From positions 20,608,128 to 20,672,127 of the forward strand of contig CM041633.1 in the NCBI GenBank assembly GCA_023333625.1: 64,000 bases of DNA, in the 5' to 3' direction. Positions within the stretch are counted from its first letter, which is position 1, and every line of letters begins with the position of its first letter. Of the stretch, positions 33,255 through 45,998 are shown piece by piece. The translations under genes and the position numbers were made by a program. The notes beneath the pieces are model-generated. The model was not told the origin of the DNA and did no database searches. It saw only the letters and a program-made list of their open reading frames with translations. This DNA is from Bothriochloa decipiens. Taxonomy: Eukaryota; Streptophyta; Magnoliopsida; Poales; Poaceae.

Positions 33255-34378
33255 TTAGCATTTCTCTTGTTTTTATACTGAAGTGTAGCATAAAGGAGCT
33301 AGAAAAGAAGGATATGCCCCAGAAAATTCTCACAAAAATCATAAGATCTGGTCATCCATTCAGAATATTGTGACGGACAAGATAAAATGGTCTACCAAAA
33401 GCAGTACCCACAACTGGTCATTACGAGTTTAAATCTGCATCTAAAGTAGCCGCCTATGTCACTACTCAACAAAATGTCTAATTAAAATTTGAGTCTAAAT
33501 TACATAGATGTCATTCTGTCATTATGATAGGTAATGATCTAAGTAATCATTACTCAAATTTACGATTTTCAGTAATAACACACATGCAAGTCACGTCCCC
33601 ACGCACCTAAAATGCATACACACACGGACATGCGACTCATGTACACGTATATAAACAAATTAAAGTGTATCAAGTTACATGTTACATTATATAAAATAAA
33701 TGAAGTCTAAAGTAGCAAAATAAAAAAGATTTACCATATCCACCAGATCACGCATGTATCAACCAAATGTAGAAAAAGATTATTTTCATACATAAAACTT
33801 TGCTTACTTTTAAAATAAAAGGTTAAATAAATATATTTCACTAATAGGTGGTTGTAACCGTTCAAAAGAAAACAAATTAACGACTTACAATCATTTGGGG
33901 TACCGCAGCAAAGCCCGATAGATAATAATTTAAGCAATAATTACAAAAAATTACAACTAATTAAAATGACAAATCTTACCATTATAGGTATAAGGAAAAA
34001 AGGACAAGCTAAAATATCCCCATAGTCCTTGTTTTGATCCTTGAAATCGAAATGCGTTCTAATAACACAATTTAAACATAGATCAATTAACTTTATATTG
34101 CCAGATATACTTGTATATACAAATACTGTTGTTGCCCATGTGGGGAGATACCCTTAATTGCTGCAGGCAAGGGAGCTGAAGAGCGCGCTATGAGTTACAG
34201 AGCGGAAACGTAGGTTGAGGATCTATGAAATCAATTTCTCTCTCACCGAGTGAATGATAATCTTACATCTAAACTTTCGAAAGCTGTGGAACGTCAAATT
34301 CTAAGTCAAAAAAATAGCATAGACCATAGATTAGATTCCAATTCCTAAAAAAATAAATGGAACCAAAACTGGCCATAA
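33255..34378. other. duplicated flank of RING copy 2, non-coding
   Basis: 33260-33560 is colinear with 11090-11384 plus 14418-14440, that is, the Helitron-free version of the locus; 33955-34025 matches 14440-14490. Between them about 380 bases have no counterpart. No gene is visible. Confidence 0.65.
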
Positions 34379-34489
34379 CACTACGTGAAAAAAACACAAA
34401 GAGAGCGTCTCCCCTCGACTGTATGGGCGGCAGGTTTTTGAGCCGCTCTTACAATGGTTCAGCTTACCAGCCGCCCCTACAGTGGTCAC

Positions 34490-35130
34490 TTTAAATACTA
34501 AAATTGTATAACTCATCAAGATCTATATTTGTTACGTAATTTACATTTGAGAAAGTGTTAGTAAACACTAGTCACATGTTTTCAAAACCAAGGATTTGAC
34601 TTGATGAAACTTGGTGAAATAAGACGCTAAATTACCTTAAATAAAAAACTTTTGAATACCAAGATTGTCACATCAAGATCTACATTTATTACATTATTTA
34701 TTTTTGTATTTAAGAAAATTTTGGTAAACACTAGTCATATTTTTTTTAAATCCAAGGTTTGACTTGGTCAAACTTGGTCAATTCATCCACTAAATGACCT
34801 CAAATGAAAATATTTAGAATACTAAGATTGTACAACTCATCAAGATCTATATTTGATACATAAGTCATTTCTGCTATTGAGAAAGTGTTAGTAAACACTA
34901 GTCACATATTTTAAAATTTAAGATTCGATTTGGTCAAACTTGGTGAAATGAGGCACTAAATGGCCTTAAATGAAAAACTTTCGAATACCATATTTATAGA
35001 ACTCATAAAGCTCTACATTTGATACATATGTTATTTTTGTATTTGAGAAAATATTAGCAAACACTAGTCATAAAATCTTGAATTTAGAACTATTTGTGAG
35101 ACTTATGGATTTAGAACTACACTTTGCTAA
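34490..35130. repeat. ~160-bp AT-rich tandem repeats, four diverged copies
   Basis: Phrases (AT)AACTCATCAAGATCTA(C/T)ATTTG, GAGAAAGTGTTAGTAAACAC and TTGACTTGGTCAAACTTGG recur at intervals of about 160 bases. This is usual internal filler of grass CACTA elements. Confidence 0.7.
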
Positions 35131-36126
35131 CACCTTTAAGTAAGTGCAGAAAATAAATTATAATAAATATAAAGTGTAATAAATAAATCTGTGGGATTTA
35201 AATATTTATGAGAAAATAAATTGAAGTAAATAAGTGATGCAATAATATAAAAGATGGGCTTCAGGCCACATAAATAGGCTCCGGGCTATTATTTTACGCA
35301 AATGGGCCAACTCATGATGGCCGAATGGGCCAAATCTATGCCCCACGGGCTGGCCTGTGAGGCCCAATCGTTCTGGACTGTCCATCTCAATGGATGAATC
35401 AGATTCATCCGTAGCCAAATATAAAGGATTAGATTGGGAAACCCTAACCCGAAATTCATTTTCCTCCTCACTCTCTCTCTCCTCCTTATCTCTTTCTTTA
35501 GGAAAATCCAGCAGGGAGGGAAAGGGGGCCGTGTGGCAGCCGGGGTGGGGCTTGCACCTGCGCCCACCCGGCCGGCTCGCCGGTGGCCGAGCGACGCCCG
35601 TGCCTAGCTGGGGCAGCATCGAAGGTGGCCTGCAGGGCGCCGGTTTTGCGCTGTGGTGGCCTGCAGGGCCGCGCACCGGAGGTGGCGTCTAGGGCGATGG
35701 CCCGCACGTCGACGGTGCCCCGTTGCGAAGGCCTTGGCTGTGCGTTCATCAGGCAAGCAGCAGTGGCGAGGCCTGAGGCGCCCACACGCCCACGCCTGTT
35801 CCTTGCGACGGCGGCCGAGGACGGCGGCCAAGGCCGGCAGGGCCTGAGGCATCTGCGCGCCCACGCCTATTCCCAGGGACGGTGGCTGAGGCCAGCAGGG
35901 TCTGCGCGTCCTCATGGCGGTGTTGCCTCGCTCCAGGTCGGGGTAGTAGGGGCTGGTGGCGGTCGGGCTCAGCAGGCCCGATCTTCAAGACGTCGTGGCC
36001 TATCTGCTCACCTTTCACTGGTACAACTCTCTTCCCTCTGCTCTCACTCTTTTCCCTTTGGATCCATCCCTGACCCTACCTCCCTCATAGATTTGCGAGC
36101 GAGGTGGCATCAGCGAGCTCGATCCG

Positions 36127-36402
36127 ATGGAGGGCGCCCGTGGAGCAAGGCCGCGGTGGCGCGAGGCATCTTTCTCCCACGACGATGGCGGCCTCCTTGC
36201 TCCCGTCCTCCCGGACAACAACAACGGTGGAGCTATGCCGTGGCGGCCCGTTGTCCAGCAACGCGTGATGCTGGATCTGGCGATGGCGAGTCCAGATTCG
36301 GCCCCGACGAGGACGGATCTGCTGGCGATGGTGTACGCGGCTGCGCTGTATCATCGGATTGACGGCTGGAGCTGCGGTGATGGATCGACGGTGGCAGCAT
36401 GA
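36127..36402 (+). CDS. hypothetical ORF in CACTA cargo
   Basis: A 91-residue frame starting MEGARGARPRWREASFSHDD and ending DGSTVAA sits downstream of a promoter-like CT-rich region. Composition is that of GC-rich grass first exons. A longer overlapping frame (35583-36362) is open only because of high GC content. No domain recognised; it may be a captured exon or chance. Confidence 0.25.
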   Translation: MEGARGARPRWREASFSHDDGGLLAPVLPDNNNGGAMPWRPVVQQRVMLDLAMASPDSAPTRTDLLAMVYAAALYHRIDGWSCGDGSTVAA

Positions 36403-38840
36403 TTTGGGTCCATGGCGGCCCAGATACAAGCCCATGTGAACTTTTTTCTTTTTTGTTTTTCGGTTTTCCACTGTAAGGGCCGCTGGAAATACCAGCCGCT
36501 CTTACTAATTGAGAACTATAAGGGCGGATGGTGATTCCAGCTACCCTCAGTGGATCACTGTAAGGGTGGCTTGTTTTGAACTGCCATTATAGTGGAATCC
36601 ACTGTAAGGGCACTCTAGAAAAAGTGCTTCGCCCATCCACCCCCTGTTGTGCATTACGAGCCGCCCCTGCATCCTGATCCACCATTTTAGAAGCTCCTTG
36701 TGCTCTTACCCTGCCTAGCTACTATGAGCTCTTCATGCTGCAACCTCCTATTTTGCTAATACTTTCATCCGACTTCTGTGGACTATTCATTTTCACAAAA
36801 ATTGTTCATCTTAAAAGTTAGCTTTCATCAAGCACTTCTCATTGAGTAAGTGTGGTAGAACCACCCAAATTATATGGTCCACGTGCAACCGTCAATACCC
36901 TAAAGACCTCTGACTGCCATGCACGCAAACCAGATAACCCGGTAGTATGTCAATTGTCCTCGAGGAAGCTCAGATCATCCACATTTTACAACTCATATAG
37001 GATCAAACATGTAGTTGCCACAACATTACACATTGATAAAAATAATACATATCAGAGTGAGGGAGACTTATAAGAATAATTTACAAAACATGTTTAAGTA
37101 AAAAATAACTTATGCTCGCAAAGATGAATAGATCTGTGGAAGCAATTTGGATAATGTACCTAAGGTAGAAGAGGAAATTGGATCATGTCAAGCCCACTAA
37201 CGTAACCTCGATTAGTAGCTCAAGTTAGAACCTACAATAGGGGTTAACAAACCCTGAGTACTCAATTGTACACTACCAGACTTACCTGACTAAAGAAAAA
37301 ACTCCATGGATATGCTGGCGTGCCATCCTCAAATTGTGCAAAAGGAATTCCACAGATTTGAGTGTCATCCGACCGAAAAATCCATCATGTTACATCATTT
37401 CAATCGATATCAAAATCCATACATTGATTAAATAGAGTGCGATAGAAAGGTTTACAATAATTTATTACATCACCACACTGGCGGAAATCATGCGAAAGCA
37501 TAAAACATCTTGAACAGCTTGATAGATAGAAGCAGAAACGATAACAACATCCTCCTCCAAGCTTGAGCGTACAACGAGACTCTAATCCTTATAATCATCA
37601 ATCTGTTAGTCGTACTCTCCCTCAGAACCTGTGTGCCAAATTATCAGTACATTTGTACTGGCCACTCCTTCCCTATGCTTTGCTTTGAGGAAATTGGATG
37701 CAAATATGGATATAATAAAAAAAGCCTAACTCTGGCTGTGGTTTCCTATGCAAGTAGTAAACAACTTTAAATATAATAGTAACTAGTCAAGTTTTAGCTC
37801 CCATCCTTATCCACACACATCCCCAAATCCATCACACACATCTCACCATACTCGCACTATGGTGACAGGGGCAACTCCCTCTCACCCCTATCCTATCAAC
37901 ACCCGAGGAAGGTAGAAGATTTCCTCTCACTTGTCCGGTGCAACAGCTCATGGGAAGGTCCATATTCGACAAGTTGGCATATGTATCGATTAATCAACCA
38001 TACACTCTGTAGAGGCTTCACTAATCCACAAGATAACCATCATCGATGCTGATTATCCCCTAGGCAGACGCCGACCGCCACAAGCCTAGAATGGATGCCA
38101 TCCTACTTCTTGACCCGGGCCACCGAGAATGTGAGACATAGTACCAGGCCATGGGGTCACTATGTTGTCTTAGGAGGGTGTGGGTATCTCACCCGTACCT
38201 CCCTGCACTATCCGCTTAGAGCCTAGTAGTAATGGCACCATTCAACCAAGGGTTAGGCCGTCTCCCCCCCATTGGAGAGCGAGTGGAAAGCAAGGATCCT
38301 ATGGCTCGGGTACCAGCCCAACAGTTCCTAGGTTTAACCAAGCAAGAATCTCCTTATAAGGGTTGCAGTTTTACATGCCACCACAGCACCTCCTATCTAG
38401 GGCTCCACCAAGGGCTCAGACCACAAGACCACCTTACGTCACATTTACCCGCCATAGGTAAGTTCCAACACGGGGATGTCCCGGCCGCATCCCCTTGCAA
38501 GACTTGCTCCAAAAGCTCATCGTCATTCGTGCCCAACACACACTTAGATCTCCCTAGTTTATCATATACGGCACCGCTCGCCTTAGCCATCTCATCAGCC
38601 TCCACCGTGCATCACATCGAGATATAAAGCATAGTTGAAGTAATAAGAATATAACAAGCATGTGCGTATCTATCCTATCAGCAGGTGAGCAGGGTAAGGG
38701 TTGCGTGAAGGTAATGGCCAACAAGTAATAATACTACCATGTAGGTCCTATCATAGGTATATTGCATAAATGTAAAGCACTAGAAATTTTATGATTAGGC
38801 ATGCGTAATAGGATCTATAAAGTTGGGTGGGATGTGGCAC

Positions 38841-38909
38841 CTTCACAGTCATCGCCTAGGTCCTCCTCGTACTCGTAGTCCTCCTCATCATGCAGATCCT
38901 CCTTCGGCT
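38841..38909 (-). other. LTR exon-like block 1, unit A (69 nt)
   Basis: Minus strand: TCATTTCAG before, GTGCCACATC after; two bases, 22 codons, one base, reading PKEDLHDEEDYEYEEDLGD in the conserved acidic phase. Same splice-like borders as the other copies. Confidence 0.5.
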
Positions 38910-38979
38910 CTGAAATGAGACATAATAGTCGCATTAGCGACTCATATAGATTATCACAAAGAACCGAATGAATATCAAA

Positions 38980-38995
38980 AGATCCAAATATAATC
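38980..38995. repeat. LINE target site duplication, left copy
   Basis: AGATCCAAATATAATC, repeated exactly at 46024-46039. Confidence 0.95.
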
Positions 38996-39135
38996 TTTTT
39001 TTAAAGCTTCACGGGGGGGGGAGGGGGTGGGGGGGAAGATCCCCACCTGGTTTTTATTGATATAGGCTCATATACATGGTTATAGAAAATTTTACAGGGG
39101 GTTTTCAAAAAGGGGAAGAAAAGCTCTATTCCTGA

Positions 39136-42100
39136 TTACATAGAGACAGGATTCACCGAGTACTCATGAGCATTGATCCATTCTTCTACGACTCTCTTGC
39201 TTTTTCTTGGCAGTCTTTCTCTCCAAAGACGTGCCTCGTTTTTGCATGAGGAGGAGCTGTCTGATAGTGGTTTGCTCCTGTCTGAAGACAAAAGCATTTC
39301 TTGTTTTCCAAAGCTGCCAGCAGCAAAGAATGACAAACGCACTATACTGATCATCCGGAATGCCTCTAATTTTCTGAATGTTGTGCCAGTTGCTGCACTG
39401 CGGAGTGACACCTGGTTGGAGCCCAATTGTTGACCAAAACTGGGCAGCTATGGGGAACTAAAAAATGATGTGGTCTGGCGTCTCCTGATCAGCGCCACAA
39501 ATGAGACATGCTGGGGAGCCAACTATCTTCTTATGGAAAAGATTTGATCAGCATTGTATTCTGCCCTTGATGAGGAGCCAGAAGAACATCTGAATCTGAG
39601 GTGGTGCCACGTTTTTCCAGATGAAGGAGGAAGTCGGATCATTCTGCTGCCCTTTTGCCTTGAATAAATGATAGATGGCGGATGTGTCCAGTTTATCTTT
39701 AGTTCGACTGAAGCTGGACAGTCTCGTGTCCGGTTGCTGTGTCAGTTGCGACTGCTGTAGGATGGCATTTAGCTGCTGGAGTTCTTGCTGGGGTCGACAT
39801 GCGGTTCACGAAGCATCCCTGAAGGTTGGTGGTGATTGCCTGATGCATAGTACACTCTCTTTTTATGCAATGGGAGAAAAGCCTTGGAAAGCGGTCTTCC
39901 ATAGCCTCATCTTCGGTCCAGACATCAGTCCATAAGAGGGTTGAGCGTCCATCTCCAAGCTGGACAGTGGTCACCGCCTGATACAACGAGAGCAATGATG
40001 TGAGGAGGTCCCAGTGATGACCAAGATTTTCTGCTTGCATGCTGGCGATGTCCACTCTTTCTCTGATCCAGCTTGCCCAGGCTGAGGAGTCTGCGCAGTG
40101 GAGGCGATGTTTGAGGTTCAGCAAAAGGCAAATGTTGTGTGTGCCAATATCCCTGATCCCGAGCTCACCCAAATCCTTGGTAGTGCAGACATTTAACCAA
40201 GCGACATGGCATTTTGCTGCTAAGAAATCTTTGTTGCCCGCCCAAAGGAAGGAACGGCATCGCTTGTCAACTTGGTTTATTACTTCTTGAGGAACCTATG
40301 TTGCTGACATAATGTATACCAACTGTGCATCCAACACAGAGTTGATCAACAGTACCCCACCCATGTTGTTCAATAGTGATGCTTTCCAAGAGGATAGAAA
40401 TTTTTCAGTCCTGTCAACATAAGTTGAGAAGGCAGAAACTGGCAGCTTTGAGGCAGACAGGGGCAGGCCAGGGTAGTTTTGGGGGAAGGATTGTTGAGTG
40501 CAGCCAATGGTCTCAGCACACTGAGCAGCCACTTCTGGGTCCATATGAATAGGCACCATGGTGCTCTTACCATAGTTGGTCTTTAGTCCAGTAGCATCCG
40601 AGAACATTTGCAGGATATGTTTCAGCTCCTAAACGTCGACAATGTCGCCTCTCATTACTATCAAGGTATCATCCGCATACTGGAGAACTGCACAGGGTCT
40701 GTCACTATCGATTGGGTGTCTGACTGTTGTTGTGGAGCGAATCAGAGCTGGAGGGTGTCGGCCACAAGAAGGAAAAGGTACGGTGACAACGGATTGCCTT
40801 GACGCAGGCCACGCTTGCAAGTAATCCATGGTCCTGGGCAGCCATTAACCAGAACGGCTGACTTGGAAGAAGATAGAATATCCTGCATCCAGTCACACCA
40901 CCTATCCAGGAAGCCCCTTGCGCGGAGAATGTTGTCCAGGCTACTCCAAATTACTGTGCCAAAGGCCTTGGCGAAATCCAATTTCAGCACCGGAGAAGGT
41001 ACTTTCTCTTATTGCAAGTTTGCACCAGCTCAGCTGCAAAAACAAAAGTCTCAGAAATAGAGCGGCCCTGCAGAAAACCAGTCTGATGGAGATCCACCAA
41101 TCTACCGATTTCCTTCTGAAGCCTTCGAGTCAGCACTTTTCCGAGAATCATGATGGAGCAATTTTGAAGGCATAACGGCCTGAATGCATCCACAGCAACG
41201 GCCCCCGGTTTTTTTTGGAATAAGTACCATGTATGACCTGTTGATTCTTTCTAACTGTGCTTGACCGTTGTGGAAAGCAGACATGAAAGCCATCACTTGC
41301 TGCTTGATGTGGCTCCAAGCCACGCTATAAAAGGAGGGCCCGAAACCATCAGGGCCTGGAGCACTTGTTCTATGCATGGACTTCAATGCTTCTAAAGTTT
41401 CCGATTCAGAAAATGGAGTGATGAGTTCCATTGACGGTTGCTGCTGGTTTGGATAAAGGTTGGCTGTTTGAAAACCCCACATCGTCGGTCCAGGTTCACC
41501 AATGATGGACTTGAAAAAATTTGTGAGTGCCTGAACTTTCCCTTCATGACTGGCAACAACAGAACCATGGACTTCCACATATCGGATTTTATTGCTGCGT
41601 AGTCGAACTCTGGCTTGAGCATGATGGAAAGCTATGTTGGCGTCTCCTTCTCTGACCGCCCTAAACTTGCTGCGTTGTTTCCAGTAGGCTGCCTTTTCTT
41701 TGATTGCCTGAGCAAGGCCATCAAGGCAAGTCCTGCGTGCCTGCAACTCATCAAAGGATAGGGCCCGCTCCTCCTCAAAGGTGTCAAGTAATTGGATTAT
41801 GAATTTGAAATTGGAAATAGTTTGGTGGTGCGCCCTGTAACGCCGAGACCAAACCTTTGTCGCTGCTCTGGTTACCTTGAGGCAAGCTGCAAGCTGGCCT
41901 GCCATGTCAGTGCACCTACGTGCCTCAGTCCACGTTGGGAGGATTGATGGGAGAAAGGATTGCCTAAGGAGCCAAGCATTTTCAAAGCGGAAAATGCTGG
42001 ATTTGGGAATGGAAGTAGACATTGAGAGGAAGATAGGAGTGTGGTTAGAAGTTGGTTTGGCTCTAGGAGAAAGGGTGGTGTCCGGGAAGGTGGTCATGTG

Positions 42101-42751
42101 AGCAAGGTTAACGAGTGCCCTATCCAGTTTGGCTAGGATTGGTGGGTCCTGACCATTGGACCAAGTGAAATTGCGGCCGAGCAAGGGTATTTCCATGACC
42201 CCCAAGTCACTGATAGCATCGTTAAAGGCAGACATGAGGGAGGTGTTGATATTATCGGTGTTTTTCTCTTCTCTGGAACGGATGAGGTTGAAATCTCCAA
42301 TAATAACCCATGGGCCAACGATCTGGGTGGACAGATGAAGGAGCTCGAGGAGGAAAGCATTTGTGTGGCGGTGATCGGATGGACCGTAGACATTGGTGAC
42401 AGTTAGGGAGAAGTCAGACATAGTGCTGCTGAAAGTAGTTGTGAGGGAGTGGTTTTTTTCAGTGGAGCCGGTGCAGCACCAGAAAGTTGAGTTCCAGGCA
42501 GTGACGATGCCTCCCCTGGAGCCAATGGTAGGGTGAAAAGTTTGTGTTTGGGCAAGATGCCTTCGCAAGAAGATTTTAACTTTGAACCGATCAATATCAT
42601 GCAGCTTTGATTCTTGGATACACATGATCGTAGGATTAGCAGAGCTTATTGCCTCGCAAACAATATTGCATTTATCCGGGTCGCCTAGTCCACGAACATT
42701 CCAAGACAAAATAGAAAGCGAGTGATTTGAAGAGGAGATCGAATTACTCAT
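39136..42751 (-). pseudogene. LINE ORF2: AP-endonuclease and reverse transcriptase, frameshifted
   Basis: From ATG 42751 the first 549 codons are open and hold the endonuclease (SWNVRGLGDPDK, CIQESKLHD, NVYGPSDHR, VIIGDFNLIRS, NFTWSNGQ) and the start of the reverse transcriptase (PDGFGPSFYS, MVLIPKKTGG). A shift in an A/C run near 41205 moves the frame; VDAFRPLCLQNCS, then LKLDFAKAF, GLRQGNPLSPYLF and the catalytic QYADDTLIV follow in different frames, with shifts near 41010 and 40745. A C-terminal part with TLLWTDVW and a zf-RVT-like Cys/His region (near 39500) ends about 39136. Required for target-primed reverse transcription when intact; this copy cannot make it. Confidence 0.9.
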
Positions 42752-42955
42752 TAAGGTTCAGAAAGCACCCAGACTACACAGCATCATACAGACTGAGTAA
42801 ACGGTTTTTGCGAGGAGTAAGAAATGACAAGCCCAGTCTAAACAAAGAAACAGGAAACGAAACGAAGGTAACTCGGCCTAACACATCAAACACATGGAGG
42901 ACACCAGACGGCCATCTAATCCGTTATCCTAGGTTCACTTGGATAGGAGGCCTCC

Positions 42956-45900
42956 TCATTCCGCAACATCAGTCACCGCGGCAACGGAAGCAGCTGAGGA
43001 GCAGCCGGCGCTCGCCGTCGAGACAAGCTTGTGGATGTCCTTGACAGTCAGGGGAATCTTGTTGCGCGACAGGATGTTCATCTTGGCGACCTGTTTCTTC
43101 AGGGCCGAGGAGCAGCTCGACAGAGCGTTGACAAGAGCCTTATGACGGGCGGCCTGGGCTGGCACATTGACGTAGGAGCCATTGGTCCTAGCGGCGATGC
43201 GGGCGCTATGCCTGGAGGGTGTAGCTATGGTGCTGGTCCTTTTGGCCATCGAACGGCCGGAACCACGCGAGGACTTTCCGGCGCCACAGCGTCTGGAACC
43301 GGCTGAACATCAAAGTCGGAGCTGAAGCCAGAAGACTCGCGGGGTGGGTACGAGTCCGGTGGGGCTTCCTGGGCCGGCGGGGACCCAGGCAGCTGGGCTG
43401 GGATGCCGTCATGCAGGAGGCAATGAGCAAGGATGAGAGACAGGCCCAGGATGCGAGCAGAGGCCGCATCCCCAGCCGGACGGTCCCGTCCCTGCACAAC
43501 AGCATCTCGAGGCGGCGGAGGGAACTGACGGTTTGTCTGGTGCTGAGCAGGTTGCCGCTGTTGCTCCCACCGGAAGGGAGCAGGAGGGCCCTGCTGAGGC
43601 CCTGGTGGGGGAGGCGCAGGACCATGCCTGAAGAACGGGAGCAGGTTGCCGTTCTCATCAAGCTGGTCCGAGCGCCGCCACACACGGATCAGCATGACAC
43701 GTGCGACCCCACCAAAGCGTCCGAGGCCGAGTCGAGCAGACACGTTAACCTCATAAGGGATCTCCAGCCTCTCATTGACTTCCAGAACCAGGCGCAGGGG
43801 ACCAAAGTTGTCGCCCGTGAGGCAGTCCGGGTCGATTTCAGCGACCTCACAGAACCCGTCAAAGGCTTTCTTGATCTTGTCCTCGAACCAGTGCTCGTTA
43901 GGGAAGTCGAGCACATGGACGTAGACAAGCCAAGGTGACACACGGTAGAAGCGGTTGGAGCATTCGTCGGGCTGCTGCATGGAAAGCTGGGAGTCCCTCG
44001 TGGAAGATCAGGCTATGGCCCCAGAGGGTGTCCCTGTCTGCCAGATCCGTGCAGCGGAACAACATGGCCCCCCGGGTAGAGGGAAGGAACTCCACCAGCA
44101 TAAGCGGCACCACCGTAGCCAGAGCCACACGAAGGAAGCCTAGAACCTCAGCAGTAGGGATCGGAGGATCAATGTAGGCGAAAAGCAAGCGATCCAGCAC
44201 CTCGTACCTTCCCGGGGAGAGCCATGCATCAATGGAATGTGCACGCCCTTCCCACGAGAACTCAGAGCTGGCCGCGGTGGAGCCATCGAACGGATCACTC
44301 TCCACTTCTTCTAGGCTGTCGTCGTCGGAAGCGACATGGGACGGCGGTGCCGGCGGTAGCGCCGGCAGGCGAGGACCTGCTAGGCCAATCGGAACGCGCG
44401 GGGACAGTGGAGTTGGAGGAGGCGATCTGCGGAGCGCGTCGCCTGTGTCTGTTGAAGGAGGCCCGTTGAGCACCTCCTTGCCCAGACCGCCAAGGATGAA
44501 CTTGTCCTGGGGACGTGCAGGCGGAGCAGATCTCAGGACGTGCGACACAAGGCGTGAGTCGGCGAGCTCAAAGTCCGAGGCTTCAGAGCTGGACGAGGGC
44601 ACCATGAGGCGTGCATCGTAGGCTGGCAGCGGCAGGCGTGGAGCACGGGTCAGCTCCGGCGAGTTGGGTGGAGGGGAGGTGGGGTTTGGCGGTGGGGCGT
44701 CAGCTGGCCGCGGCTCATAGGGGACAGCATGGACTGAGCGACGGGTGGCCGCACCGGAACAGATGGGGAGCGGCGGTGTCCCAACGAGAGTAGGCTGCTG
44801 AGCTTCATCTTGCAGAGACAACTTCGGCAGCGAAGTGGATCACGACAGTCCTTTACGAAGTGGTCAGGTGAGAGACATCTGAAGCACACATCCTTGGATA
44901 GAATGGGTTTTGGGGTTTTTGGCTTCGTGGGAACCGGGCGAGCAGGCGTTAAGGCTACCTTAAGATTGGTAGGTTTTGGCGCTTGCTGGAGTACAGACGC
45001 ATTAACGGTGCCTTGGAAAACACGGTTAGCGCTGGGGTGAAAGGCGACGCAACCTGGACATGAGGCAAGCCAGAGATTGCGGGGACGCGTGTAGGTGCAT
45101 TCAAGAGATGCAAAGGCACAGAGCCCAGTTGTTTCCTGGCAACAGATTGCTGCACAGAGTCATGGGCGAGCTTGACATAGTTGGCAGGCTGCACAGCGTC
45201 AAGCCGCTTGGGCAGGTGGCAGGTCTCGTCTAGAATTAAGTCGTCATCAACCTCACAGTCAAACGGCAAACGTTCAAACGTAGCAATGGCGGCAGCCAAA
45301 GAACCATGAAGGAAAAGAACAGAAGAGCCCAAGTGGACGGCACCCACAACAGCCAGAATGTTTGCAACATTTTGATTTGCAGCAAAGAACCGGAGAAAAC
45401 CATGACGAATGCGCACAACACTAAGGTGACCCGAATAAGGAGCAAGTATACGCTGCAAGGCATTCTGCATGAAGAAGCAATTGAATCTACCTTCACGAGA
45501 TGGGGGTGTCACCCAAACCGGCGCTGGGGACGGCGAGGGGCCAAGAATATTTGGCACAATGGTGGTGTGGAGCTTGGCGAGGACCTTGTGTTGGAGAATC
45601 TCCCCCAGCCTGGGCGTCAGCGAGGGCCTTCGACGCGGCAGACCGGCAGGAGCAGCCTAAAGACGAGATCGGAGCGACAACGCAGGAGGCTCAGACGAGG
45701 TAGACCAGGGCACTGGGTTGGCTGATGGCGGGGGTGGTGGAGGTGGTGGAGGTGGCGGCGGTGTCAAAGGAGGCGGCGGTGCTGGCAAAGGCGGCGGTAG
45801 TGGAGGCGGAGGAGGTGGCGTGGCGGGGGGGGCTGGAGGTGATGGTGGCGGCGAAATGGGAGGAGGTTGAGCGGGAGGTGGCAGGTGTGGGGTGGCGGGT

Positions 45901-45998
45901 GGGGTTGGAGGTGGTGGTGATGGCGGGATGGGAGGAGGCTGAGCAGGAGGCGACGGAGGCGTCGAGAAGTCACCGTCGCCACGGTCGAACGGAGCCAT
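42956..45998 (-). pseudogene. LINE ORF1: proline-rich, CCHC zinc knuckle protein, frameshifted
   Basis: The ATG at 45998 starts MAPFDRGDGDFSTPPSPPAQ and enters a long proline-rich segment (triplet-repeat DNA, 45730-45960). An in-frame TAG follows at 45657, then REGRFNCFFMQNALQR, a zinc knuckle CFRCLSPDHFVKDC followed by RCRSC, a DUF4283-like region in two frames (SPWLVYVHVLDFPNEHWF), and a basic C-terminus (MAKRTSTIATPSRHSARIAA) ending at 42956. At least three frame changes occur. ORF1 proteins of plant L1 elements bind their RNA. The ~1,000-codon span and polyproline N-terminus are long for the class, but similar layouts occur in grass LINEs. Confidence 0.8.

Larger units (their letters stand above)
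34379..36672 (+). mobile_element. second CACTA element with GC-rich cargo
   Basis: Starts CACTACGTGAAAAAAAC followed by subterminal motifs of the type CCGCCCCTACAGTGG; the right side (36470-36670) carries the same motifs inverted (CACTGTAAGGGCGG). Next to the left end are four diverged ~160-bp AT-rich repeats (34490-35130) sharing ACTCATCAAGATCTA and TTAGTAAACACTAGTCA. 35200-36440 is GC-rich with a TATAAA at about 35420, AACCCTAACCC, a CT-rich leader and open frames, which looks like a captured gene promoter and first exon. The right terminus itself (TAGTG) is not clearly preserved. Confidence 0.6.
37321..38995 (-). mobile_element. Tekay-type LTR, 3' part, in unit A (continues at 46040-46499)
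   Basis: Minus-strand LTR end at TGCCATCCTCAAATTG, decayed from TGAAACATCC. It matches the plus-strand LTR 54400-56302 reversed: exon-like block 2 at 37606-37628 (ending in TAA), block 1 at 38841-38909, then the GGTTCATAATTTTTGGAGTTCG-type stretch after the LINE. The first half of the LTR is missing because the tandem breakpoint lies inside it. Confidence 0.75.

Noticed and set aside
35583..36362. 259-codon ORF in the CACTA cargo as a protein-coding gene
   Set aside because: Arg/Gly/Ala-rich without motifs, overlapped by equally long frames, and open only because of GC content. Only the shorter frame at 36127 was kept, at low confidence.
39012..39032. G-rich run as a regulatory quadruplex
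   Set aside because: It lies at the 3' end of a dead LINE and is most simply a mononucleotide expansion. No link to a gene is visible.
43206..44821. Plus-strand ORFs opposite LINE ORF1 (for example 43411-43938, 44232-44621)
   Set aside because: They are shadows of GC-rich ORF1 on the minus strand, which has recognisable motifs.
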